Source: Pleodorina starrii (taxonomy: Eukaryota > Chlorophyta > Chlorophyceae > Chlamydomonadales > Volvocaceae). From it: a stretch of DNA of 64,000 nt. The notes beneath the pieces are model-generated. The model had not been told where the DNA came from and did no database searches. It saw only the letters and a program-made list of their open reading frames with translations. Location of the stretch: contig BRXU01000011.1 of the NCBI GenBank assembly GCA_030267565.1, forward strand, positions 1,726,501-1,790,500. Reading direction: 5' to 3'. Shown one piece after another: positions 33,246 through 43,880 of this stretch; position 1 is the stretch's first letter, and the number at the start of each line of letters is the position of its first letter. The translations under genes and the position numbers were made by a program.

Positions 33246-36200
33246 ATGGACGCCTTCCTTCCGTCGCAATGGGGCACCACGCGCCGTGAGGACGGTCCCT
33301 CCACCGTTGCTGCGGGCGGGGCGGGGCCCGGGACCGTCCCAGCCGCTTCCAGCCCCGAACCAGGTTTACGTGAGGTGCTGGTGTCGACGCCACTCGGCGA
33401 CGCCGCCAGCGGCGGCGGCCACGGCGCCGGGGGTGCCATCAATGGCGGCGCCGCACGCGGCCGCAGCGCCGCGACGGCCTCTGCGGCGGCGGCGTGCGCC
33501 GCCCCCGCCGCCTCCGCCGCCGCCGCCCGTGCCGCCAGCGCCCGACTGACCGCCGCGGACTCCGACGACGCGCCCAGCGTACGGCTTGGTACGGCAGGGA
33601 GCGCCGTGCTGGACGAGCTACCCGCCGCGGTGGACGAGCGCACGGCGCTCCTGGGCGCCTGGCGCCACTCCGACGACAACGCCGGCATCAGTGCGGCTGC
33701 CAAGTACGGCAGGAGCGCCGGCAAGGGCTCGCCGTACGGCCCCTCCGCCGCCGCCGCCGGCGCGACGCGCCGCTCGACGGTTACGGCAGTCACAGCCGCA
33801 AGCCGATTCTCCGGAAGCGGCGCCGCTGCGGGTTCCCCAGCAGCGGGCGGCAGAGACCGGATGGATGGAGGCGGCGGCGGCGGCAGCGGGCCGCAGGCTG
33901 CGGCGGCGTCAGCGCGGCGCGGTGCGGGACGGTCCTGGTCGCCTTTCGAGCTGTCTGGAGCCGCGCCAGTGGCGGGTCTGACGATGACGGCGGGCGGCGT
34001 GACGACACCGGCACCGCGGGGCCCGGCGGCGGCGGCGGCGGCGCCTCACCCGGCCCGCGGAGGTTCCACCTCGCAGGTGGGTCGGCTGGCCGGCATGTCG
34101 CGGGGTTTGGTCGGAGCCCGGACTGGATACCCTCGGGGGCAAAGGCAGGCAGCGTCCCAACTCCTCGGAGAGGAGAGTAACACGAGAGCAGGCTGCTGCC
34201 CTAGCCTGGCCGCCTGGCTCTGGCCCGGCGAACCCACACCAACATGCCAGATCCCCCGGAGAGCCGCGTCTCCGCACCCCTGCGCCCGGTCAGCCGGCGC
34301 CTGGGCCGAAACCTCTCTGACCCCCGTCCCCCCGCGCCTCCCGCCCCCTTCGCCGCTTGGTTAGATGGAGCGGACGTCGTCCACACTCTTGCCGGGGGCG
34401 CCAACTGCTGCTGGTGACCTGCACACCGCCGTACCCACGCCAACTCCCACACCCGGCGGCCCAGGCGGCGGCCCAGGCGGCGGCCCAGGCGGCGGCCCAG
34501 GCCGCGGTTCCGGAGCCATCTCCCACCGCTCCAGCTCGTGGCTCGACGACAGTGTGAGTGGCGGGTGGAGGAAGGGGCGGCGTTGTCCTCCCGGCGGGGC
34601 GGGGCGGGGCGGGGCGGGGCGGAGCGGGGCGGGGCGGGGCGGGGCGGGGCGGGGCGGGGCGGGGCGGGGCGGGGCGGGGCGGGGCGGGGCGGGGCGGGGC
34701 GGGGGGACTGCAGGCAACCCCACTCCGCTGCCGCCAGTCTCGGTCGGCCGGGGTGTGTCTCCGACCCGGCCCCCCACTCCGCCCCCCGCCCCACTCAACC
34801 CCTCACTCCGCCCCTCAGGCCCAGCTCAGTCAGTACGTCCGGGAGGAGCAGCTGCGCCACGTGGCTGAGGCCCGGTCCGCGGCACTGGGCAGCTCGCGTA
34901 TCGCCCTCACTCGGGCCCTCATGCTGGGGCTCACGGTCGGCTTCCTGGGGGCCGCGATCTACCTGTCTAGGTGGGGAAGTATGAGGGAGGGGAGGGAGGG
35001 GAGGGAGGTTGGGGATGGGGGGGTGCTGAATGCGCTGCTGGTGCTGGTGCGGGGTTCGGGGTGGCCGCGAACAGACCCAACTAGCAAAGGAGCCAACCGG
35101 AAAGACGGCCAGCGAGTGCGGCTCAGCGCCCAGCTAGTCGAGAGACCAACAGGGTACACCCGCCTCCCTTCCCCAGACGCACCACGCCCGCCTGCCGATT
35201 CCCGCCCCCCGCCCCCCGCCCCCCCCCCGGCCCCACAGGACCTCCTGGGGCGTCCGTGAGACGAGTGGGCTGCCCGTGTGGCGCTGGTTCCTCATCGTGG
35301 GCTGCCTACCCAGTGTATGGTGAGTCGGCGAGAGAGCGAGCGAGCGTGTGAGAGAGCGACCCACGGGTCTGTCGCCTCAACGCCGGGCGACCCGCGGGTC
35401 GGTCGCCTCAACGCCGGGCGACCCACGGGTCGGTCGCCTCAACGCCGGGCGACCCGCGGGTCGGTCGCCTCAACGCCGGGCGACCCACGGGTCGGTCGCC
35501 TCAACGCCGGGCGACCCGCGGGTCTGTCGCCTCAACGCCGGGCGACCCGCGGGTCGGTCGCCTCAACGCCGGGCGACCCGCGGGTCGGTCGCCTCAACGC
35601 CGGGCGACCCGCGGGTCGGTCGCAGCACCGCCAATCGTGGAAGGGCACTACCTCACAACCCCAAGGCACCCAGACACACGGCCGCGCCTTCCCTTCTCCC
35701 CTTCCCGTCCCCATACCCTTTCTCCCCCCGTTCCCTCCTTCTTCCCTCCCCCTCCCCCCTCCCCCTCCCCAGGTACGTCCCCTGGTACGCCATCTTCCTT
35801 CTGGTGCTGCTCCTGGAGAGCCTGCTGCCGGTGGCGCTGTACGGCAACGTCGCTGACGCAGCCCGCAGCCGCAGCGCCATGGCGGCGGCGGCGGCGACAC
35901 CGGGGGCCGCGGTCGGCGGCGGCGGCGGCGCCGGCGGCGGCGGTGTGGGCGAGGAGCGGGGCGCCGGTCTTGCGGGTCCTGCGCTGCTCATTTACCATAT
36001 CCTGGGCGTGCGGGTGCACATGGTATGTACGGTTTCCCTCTCCCCCTGTACCTGGATACCCCTCCCCTCCCCCCCCCCCAGGGAATAAACACCCACCGCA
36101 CCCCAACCCAACCCACTCCCCGTCCACTCCACGTCCACTTCAGCCCAAGTCAGTCTCCCAGCTTGGCCCACCCTTACCGGACTGCGGCTTTACTTTATCC

Positions 36201-39200
36201 ACTCACTTTACCCCCACCCCCCAACCTCCTCCCCACCCCCAACACCCCTCCCCACCCCCTCCCCTCCACCCCCCCCCCAGGTTCGCGTCCTGCGCTCCCT
36301 GTCCGGTCAGCTGTTGGTCCACTTTGCGGTGGCGGACTACCTACAGCCGGAGGACCAGTCCAGGGAGGCCACCCTCATGAAGGTACGGCAGCGGTACGAT
36401 GGAGGTGGGGCACACGGTACAGGCGGGGTGTGGGACTGCGGCTTGGCGGGCGCCGGGCGGAGGCAGTGGCAGCGCTCCCCTGAGACCTCCCGCGCTTGCG
36501 CGCTCCCTCCCCTGCCCGCCTCGCCCACTCTCCACGCGCCCTGCATCGCAGATCCCCGCCCCTCCCCGCCTTCCTTAATCCCCCGATTCAACAACCGCCT
36601 AACATGCCCATCCGCTGCCCCTCCAATGCACGGACCCTCCCCCGCACGTCCCATGCCCCACGTTTCCACGTCTCCCTGTCTCCCCTGCACCCCACTCCCT
36701 GTCTCCCACCGCTGCGGGTTCACCATGATGCGCCATCTGCCCTCTTCCCTCTTCCCTCTCTCCCCTCTTCCCTCTTCCCTCCCTCCCCTCTTCCCTCTTC
36801 CTTCCCTCCCCTCCCTCGCTGGTCACCGGCAGGTAAGCGCTCGTGTCCTGGGTGTTGGTTGTGTGCTTGCTTGTCTTCGGCGCTGTCCGTTTGTTGTTCT
36901 TGGGCGGTCGGGCGGTATACCACGCACGGTGCACGCACACGCATACCAGCTCCAGCAGTTCGCTTTTCTTTGCTACCTCACTACTACCAGCCAGCTACGT
37001 TTACCTCTTTATTCAATAGTTTACTATCTCAGCCTTAGCCTACTACGGTTCACACGCTGAGCGACGGGAACGCTCCGACACATCGTCCTACGTGGACTAC
37101 TCCGACACGAGTTCGCTTGGGGCGCCGTCACGATCGGTGCTCGGCGCAGCCACTGCTCGTCTACTAACAATCATCGGTAACTATAGGGGTCCGGAAGCAG
37201 TAGTTTTATCTTCGGGAGGCTTAACAGACATCTACCCGACCTTCAGACTACAACGTCCGCAGAGCTTCTTGTTTCCATCTTGCAAATTCACTCTTCAAAC
37301 TCCCCTCCCTCCCTCCCCATCTGTCAGGCCTGGACCTGCGCCACCCTCTTCCTCACTGCCTCCGCCCTCAAGTCCCTGGTAGCCAAGGCGCTGTCAAAGC
37401 ACTTCCACTCGCGGGGGTATCTGCAGCGGATGCAGCAGGCGGTCAAGCAGGTGGGGGCTGGGGGATGGGGGAGTGGAGGCGTTAGGGGAGGGGAGGGGAG
37501 GGGGAGGTGGGGAGCGCCGCTGATTGGGGCGCTGGGGGGCTGCGAGGGTGGGGGAGGGGGTAGGGGAGAGGGAGGGTTGAGGCAAGGCGACCCGATATTG
37601 CAGACCAGTTGAGGGCAAACCGAGCGCGTGAGCGCGTGAGTGGGTGAGTGGGCGCGTGGGTGGCTCAGTCCTTACCGTATCTCACCTCCTCTCGCCCCCC
37701 TCTCACCTCCTCCATCGCACCTCCTCCTTACCCGACCTCTCCCTTCGCCCCCCCCGCCGTTCGGTAAGTACTGCTCCCTGGGGTTCTGGGTCCGTTCGCT
37801 AACGCCGTCTCCGTCTCCGCTGCGATTTTTTCTTTATACTCCCCCCCCCCGCCACAGAAGCCCGAACTCTCCCTCCGCCCTCCCCCCACCCGCAGGAGTT
37901 GGTCCTCATGGCGCTATCGCGATCCCGACCCGGACGAATCCGCGGCGGAGGCGCCTCCACACACCTGGGCCTGGGCCTGGGCTACCACCTGGCCAACATA
38001 TTCGGTTACACGAACCACAGCGCCAACGCTGGCGGCGGTGGCGATGGCGGCAGCGGCAGCGGCAAGGCGTACGGCAGTGGCGGCGCGGTGGTGCGCAGCC
38101 CCTTCGCTGCGGCTGCTGACGGGGACGGCGGCGGTGGCGGCGGCGGTGGCGGTGGCGGCGGCCGGCCGTCTCTGCGGGAGAGGTTGGCGCCGGCGGCGGT
38201 GTCGGCGGCGGCGGGTTCGTACACGGGGCCGTCAGGTGAGTGAGGGGGGAGGGGAGGGGAGGGGCGGCTGAGTGATACTTCGGTGGGCGGTACGGCAACT
38301 GTGTCGTCGGCGGCGGCTGTTGTCGTGCGGCGACGACGCACTGCGGTGCGGTGTGTGGCGGTGTGTGGCGGTGTATTACGGGTACTGTGGCCTGTGCCGA
38401 GGGAGGCGGGCGGCCAAGAGCGAGAAAGGGAGATACCGCGTGACGTGACGTGACGTGTGCGGTGCCCCACACGGCCGCGCTTCCTTCCTCCCTCCCTCCC
38501 TTCCCTCCCTGGAGGACTTCGGCTCTGCGCCCTGCGTCCCACCTGCATCCCACCCCGCGAGTCCATTGCTCACTCCCTCTCGCGACTCAACGCTGGTCCC
38601 CCGCCCCTGCCCCGGTCCCCCGCCGCTCCCGTCTGACCCTCTTCCTTCACCCGCCGGCCCCCGCCGCCACCCCCCTGCTCCCCCGCCAACCCCGCCCCGG
38701 CCCCTCCCCCCCCCCCATATCACTCCCTGAACCCCCCCAAAGACCACGACCCTCCGATCGGCACTGAGCGAAGACACAGGATCCAGAGCGTCCCAGATCT
38801 GACAGCCCTCGCAGCAAACCAACATCAACATCAACAACAACATCAGCATCAACAGCAGCAGCAGCAACAGCAGCAGCAGGGGTTGGAGCCGGGCGTGTGG
38901 CGGCGCAGCGGCGGCGAAGACGCGTCCACGCGCGGCGGCGGTGTGACCAAGGCGGTGTACGGCAAGGACGGCTCCGCGCACGGCGCCGCCGCCGCGAACC
39001 GCGCCTCTGGCGTCTCCGCCACCGCCACCGCCTCCTCCTTCTCCGCCTCCGCCGCCGCCGCCGCCGCTGCTGCGACGGCGCCTGGTGGTGGTGGCGGTGG
39101 TGGTGGCCGGTGGCGGCTGTTCTGGCACTCGCTGTTCCGCCACTTGCGGGGGACGTACGCCAAGACGAAGGTAAGGAAGGCAGCGGCGGAAGCGGCGTTT

Positions 39201-42200
39201 CGGGGGTGTTGGTTGGATCTCGCCCGCCCTGTTGCCTTCGGGCGTATGCTGAGAACCGCTGTCGTACATCCCTCCTCCTCCGTCGCCGCCGCCGCCGCTG
39301 CCGCTGCTGCTGCCTCTGTTGCTGTCTGCAGCTGCAATGGGACCTCAGTCGCCCCGGCGCGACCGCCGGCAGGGCGCGCGCGGGGCTGGGGGGCGGCGCT
39401 GGCGGCGGCCTGGACGGTGCCGGCGGCGGCCTGGACGGTGGCGGCAGCGGCGGCGTCGGCGGCGGCGCCTCGGCTGGCGGACCCACGGGTCGCTCCGATG
39501 GCCTCGACTTCGACCAGCTTCGCACGTCGCTGTTCTGGTGGGTGAATGTGGCGGCGGGCGCCGGTCCACTCAGTGGGGTGTCAGTCCGCCTCTGTAGTGT
39601 CGGCTCTGTAGCGGTAACGCAGGGCTCAATGGGGGGGAGGGGGGGGGAATAGTGGCTGCGCCCGCGCTCGGCTGCCTTCGCCCGCTGCTGCACTGTGCTG
39701 CTTCCGACTGCCGGGCTGCGTCGCTCGTCGATGAACCGCTTGCGGCTACACACATACCGGTAACCCACCCACCCCACACCCACCCATCCCACCCCCACAC
39801 CCCCCCACCCATCCTCCACCCCCCCCCCACCCCCCACACCACACACCCCGCCCCCCTCCAGGCTAGAGCAGCACATCCGTCGCAACAAGCTGCGTCTGGG
39901 GGTGACCCTCAGCGACCAGCTGCGTGCGGCCGCAGAGGGGGGCGAGGAGGGCAACGAGGTGACGAGCAAGACGGAGGCCAAGCGGCTGGCCTTCTACCTG
40001 CACATGAACGTGCTGGGGCTGACGGACCTGCGGGGACGCAAGTGAGGAGGCCGGGGGCTGGGGGGCGGGGGGGGGCGGGGGGGGGCGGGGGGCGGGGGGA
40101 GGAAAAGGAGGGAGAGGAGGCTCGTGCCGGGTGGGTGTCCGCCCTCATTCCAGACTTGCTGCGAAGCTTCCGGGCGGGGGGAAGGGGTCCACTGGCCGAG
40201 CCCCCAGTACCACTCGTCCGGCGGATGCCCCCCCGCGGCCCTCAGCTCCGTGCCGTTGGCTCCGGTGCTGTGTCGCCCGCCGAGTCGCCGCCTCCTGCCC
40301 GGCTCCGACCCGGCTCCCCCCACCGCTCCCGGCCGGAACGCCTTCTCACCCCCTCCCTCCCTCCCCTCCCTTTACCCCTGACCTGACGTGATCTGCCCCC
40401 CCCCCCGCCCCCCCCGCCCCCCCCGGCCCCCCCCGCCCCGCCGTCTCCGCCCGGGCTCAGGTACCTGGTGGCCCGGGACTTTGAGCCGTTCTTCAGCTCC
40501 GCAGAGGAGGTGGGGGGCGGGGGGTACAGCGGGGGGCGGGAGGGGGGGGCGGGGTGGGGGGGATGCGGGAGGGCGGAGGCGGGGGGCGGGAGGCGGGGGT
40601 GTCCCCGTCACGCTCCTTTGGTCACTTCGCGCTGCGGTCCGTCCCTCCTTCTTGCACCCCCTCCTCCTCACCCTCCTCCTCACCCTCCCCCTCGACGTGA
40701 TGATGATGATGGGGTCCGGCTACCCGGACATCATCCTCCTCCTGGTGCCTCCTTCCCCTGCGGTGTGGTGCTTCCGTTGATCCGCCCATCTTGCTACACT
40801 CCACGTTCGCCAGCCTGCCGGCTTTTGCCTCCCTGGACTGACTGTCGTACACCTCCCCTCCACCTCCCTCCTCCTCCCCTCCCCTCCCCTCCCCTCCCCT
40901 CCACCTCCCTCCTCCTCCCCTCCCCTCCCCTCCCCTCCCCTCCCCTCCCCTCCACCTCCCTCCTCCTCCCCTCCCCTCCCCTCCCCTCTCCTCCCCTCCC
41001 CTTCCCTCGCCCCGGGCCGTTCTTATTATCCCCTCTCCTCCTCGCGGTCCCCAGGTGCGGGAGGCATTCGCGGTGTTCGACTCGGACCACGACGGCCGCA
41101 TCACCCTGCAGAACATGGTCGACACAATCGTCCGGATATACAAGGTAATGGTAGTGGTAATGATATTGGTGATGTGATGTTACGGTACGGTAATGGCGGC
41201 TGACGGCACCCCCCCACCCTATCCTGGACTTGTTGCTGCAAAGACAATAAATAATAACAACAATAACAAATCAAATAACGCATTGCACTGAAACAACCCA
41301 CCCTTCCCACCCACACCCTTCCCACCCACACCCTTCCCACCCACACCCTTCCCACCCACACCCCCCCCCAAACACCCGCCCCCCAAACACCCGCCCCCCA
41401 AACACCCGCCCCCCCCCAGGAGCGGAAGAAGCTCGCTCTTACGCTGCAGGACACCCGCACCGTGGTTTCCAAGTTGGAGCTCATATGCGGGGTGGTGATG
41501 CACGTGTTGTTCGGGTTCGGGTACCTGGTCATATTCCAGGTGGGAAGAGGGGAGGAGGGGGAGGAGGAGGAGGAGGAGGAGGAGGAGGAGGGGGAGGAGG
41601 AGGGGGGGAACAGTAAGTGATGCAAAGGACAGAAACGAAAGCCGAAACCGGGAAATGGAATCAGAGCCAAGCGATGCGAGTTGGGGGTAATGGGTGGCGC
41701 CAAAAAACGACGAGGATTTCTGGCTTCCACACCCCCACACCCCCACACCCACACACACACCCGCGCCTCCCCCCTCCGCTTCAGGTCAACGTTCGGGAGC
41801 TGTGGCTCACGTTCAGCTCCGTGACTCTCGCCTTTGTGTTTGTGTTCGGTAACTCCATTCGCGCCATTTACGAGGCGGTGCTGTTTCTGTTTGTGGTGCA
41901 CCCCTTCGATGTGGGGGACTGGCTGCTGTTGGCCAACGGGGAGCCGGTCAAGGTGGGGAGGGGGGGAGGGGGTGGGTGGTGGGTGGGTGGGTGGGGGTTG
42001 TGTGTGCATGGCGGTTGGGGTGGGGGAAAGGGGTGGGAGGGTGGGAGGGTGGAGGGTCGCGGTTGGGGTGGGGGAGGGGGCGGGCGAGAGTGCATGTGCA
42101 TGTGTCGCTGCATTACTGCAATGCCGCAATGCCGCCAATACTGCTCCCCCCCTCGCCTTGATTGGTTGCTGTCCGCAATGCTGCAATGCCGCAATGCTGC

Positions 42201-43817
42201 GGCTGGTGGTGCTGCGATGATGCCGCTGCATGGCTGGTGGCGGCTGGTGATGTGGCGGCTGGTAATGGTGTGGCGGCTGGCGGCGGGTGTCCCTCAGGTC
42301 GAGGAGATCGCTCTGTTGTTCTGCACCTTCCTAAAGGCGGATGGTCACCGGCTCTACTACCCCAACACAAAGCTCATTCAGGAGCCCGTCATCAACATCA
42401 GCAGGTGGGAAGGGGGATGGCGGGGGGGGAGAGGGGAGGGGGGGAGCGGGGAGGGTACAGGTGGGGCCCGTGGCAAGCATGGATCAGTGGGACTTATAGG
42501 ACCCATGGGACACATGGGATCCATGGGACCTATGGGGATTCCACGACCTACACGGCCTGCGGCCACCATGCTACCCCACCCCTACCCTATCGCACCCCTC
42601 CCCAGCAGCTTGGTCAACAACGTCCGCAGTGTCTCATGATATATAATGGAGAATATCACTCCCTGACCCCTCCGGGTATCGTTTCTGAGTACGTCCCTGC
42701 TTGTCTGTCACCTGTTACCCGGCAGGTCGGAGACGTTTTGGGACAGCGTGACTCTGCTGGTGGATCTGTCGACCCGCGGGTCGGTGTTGGAGGCGGTGGA
42801 GGGCCGCCTCAAGCGCTGGCTGGCGGACAACCCCAAGCAGTACACCGGAGCGGGGGGTGAGGCGCGGTCAATGGGGGGGGTAGGAGGGACGGGAGGGGAA
42901 CGCTCCGCTCCGCCTGCCATCGCTGCCGGTATTATCATACTAGTCAACCAACTGTCTAACTCTCTATGTTTTCTCTCTCAGTCTTTCTCTCTCTTATCTG
43001 TCTCTCAGTCAGTCTCTGCGTCCACGTCCCGGTCTCCGTCTCCGCCTCCGTCTCCTGCTCTCCAGGCGTGTCCGCTCGCTCTCTGGCCAACCCCGCCAAA
43101 CTGCAAATCACCGCCACCTGGGAGTACTGCCACACGGGCGAGGACCAGGGCAGAACCGCAAGGTACGACAGACCGGTGCCGTACAAACCGCACGGGACTT
43201 TCCGTATGCCACATCGCCCGCCCTACCCCCCCCCCCCGACTGGAACGCCAATAATATGACGCATGGCACTCGCAACACACACACGCACATACACACACAC
43301 GCCCCGATTGCCCCCCTCCCCCCCCAAAAAGGTGGCGGAGCAAGGCGCTGCTGGTGCTGGCGTCGGCGCTCGAGGCGTGCGGCACGTCGTACACCCTCCC
43401 CGCGATGAAGGTGCGGTGGCGGCAGGTTACCCCATAACCGCAACCGCCAACCTCCTGAACCGTAACTGACAACCGCTATTACCTATAGCTCCCGCAACCG
43501 CCATTACGTTACAGAATTGCCGCAATCAAATGCCCCCGCAAACCGCAAACCGCACATCGCAAACCGGAAACGGCACATCGCAAACCGCAAATCGCAAACC
43601 GCAAATCGCGAATCGTAAATTGCCCCTGTCGCAGGACGGCCGCCTGGGTCGGGAGAAGGCGGCGGCGGTGGGGCTGGCGGCTGGGGGCGCGGCGGCTGGT
43701 GCCGGCTCTGAGCTGCTGACCGCCCGCGGAGGCGACCGGGGCGGGGCCGGTGGCGGTGGCGGCGGCGGTGCGGTGGTGTTCGGCGCAGGCGCTGCCATGA
43801 CGATGCAGGGCATGTGA
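33246..43817 (+). CDS. EF-hand-containing MscS-type mechanosensitive channel (Msy1/2-like; plant MSL relative)
   Basis: Twenty exons: 33246-34076, 34365-34553, 34819-34970, 35239-35319, 35773-36022, 36281-36382, 37328-37450, 37896-38235, 38797-39170, 39332-39537, 39862-40041, 40461-40509, 41055-41144, 41420-41539, 41785-41952, 42298-42404, 42726-42856, 43066-43162, 43332-43410 and 43635-43817; 1283 residues. The N-terminus (about 340 residues) is low complexity. Hydrophobic spans follow (ALMLGLTVGFLGAAIYLS; YAIFLLVLLLESLLPVALYG; TCATLFLTASALKSL), then Gly/Gln-rich inserts. An EF-hand at about 968-979 (DSDHDGRITLQN) is followed by the MscS core at about 990-1121: a pore-lining helix region (FGNSIRAIYEAVLFLFVVHP), FDVGDW, and YYPNTKLIQEPVINIS. 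The order EF-hand then MscS pore matches fungal Msy1/Msy2 channels of the ER, which gate calcium under hypo-osmotic stress. Membrane location here is not determined. Exon 1 boundaries are least certain. Confidence 0.9.
34594..34704. repeat. (GGGGC)n pentanucleotide array
   Basis: About 21 GGGGC units with one variant (GGAGC) in channel intron 2, on the coding strand; it is strongly G-quadruplex-prone. Confidence 0.95.
35354..35627. repeat. 31-bp minisatellite, 8-9 copies
   Basis: The unit contains TCGCCTCAACGCCGGGCGAC; CTCAACG recurs exactly every 31 bases from 35376 to 35593. Each unit includes the palindrome CGACCCGCGGGTCG or its one-base variant. It lies in channel intron 4. Confidence 0.95.
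37190..37304 (+). repeat. Element C2, second copy
   Basis: Reverse complement of 24189-24300. It ends 23 bases before the acceptor of channel exon 7 and is sense-oriented. Confidence 0.92.
37784..37839 (+). repeat. Element C1, second copy
   Basis: Near-perfect reverse complement of 24108-24164 (GTCCGTTCGCTAACGCCGTC core). It is sense-oriented, 56 bases before the acceptor of channel exon 8. Confidence 0.93.
38713..38737 (+). repeat. Family B repeat, copy
   Basis: CATATCACTCCCTGAACCCC, sense-oriented about 60 bases before the acceptor of channel exon 9. Confidence 0.75.
40810..40853 (+). repeat. Family D repeat, copy
   Basis: CAGCCTGCCGGCTTTTGCCT then TGGACTGACTGTCGTACA, sense-oriented in channel intron 12. 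Confidence 0.55.
40856..41000 (+). repeat. CT-rich tandem duplication
   Basis: About three copies of a pyrimidine unit (CTCCACCTCCCTCCTCCTCC plus CCCCT runs) in channel intron 12. Confidence 0.85.
41002..41034 (+). repeat. Family A repeat, copy 5
   Basis: TTCCCTCGCCCCGGGCCGTT then CTTATTATCCCC, sense-oriented 20 bases before the acceptor of channel exon 13. Confidence 0.75.
42638..42671 (+). repeat. Family B repeat, copy
   Basis: GATATATAATGGAGAATATC then ACTCCCTGACCCC, sense-oriented about 55 bases before the acceptor of channel exon 17. Confidence 0.7.
43532..43622 (+). repeat. Degenerate CAAACCGCAAATCG-type array
   Basis: About six to eight imperfect units (GCAAACCGCAAATCGCAAAC) in the last channel intron, immediately before the final exon. 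Confidence 0.85.
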
Positions 43818-43880
43818 GGGCATGTGAGGGCATGTGAGGCATGTGAGGGCATGTGAGGGCATGTGAGGCATGTGGGAGCA
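43806..43880 (+). repeat. GGCATGTGAG tandem repeat spanning the channel stop codon
   Basis: Seven or so GGCATGTGAG/GCATGTGAGG units. The channel's terminal Met-stop (ATG TGA) is the first unit of the array. Confidence 0.9.

Noticed and set aside
34365..34367. ATG at the start of channel exon 2 as the true start codon
   Set aside because: Exon 1 joins it in phase and encodes an in-frame N-terminus from ATG 33246, though a shorter isoform starting here cannot be excluded.
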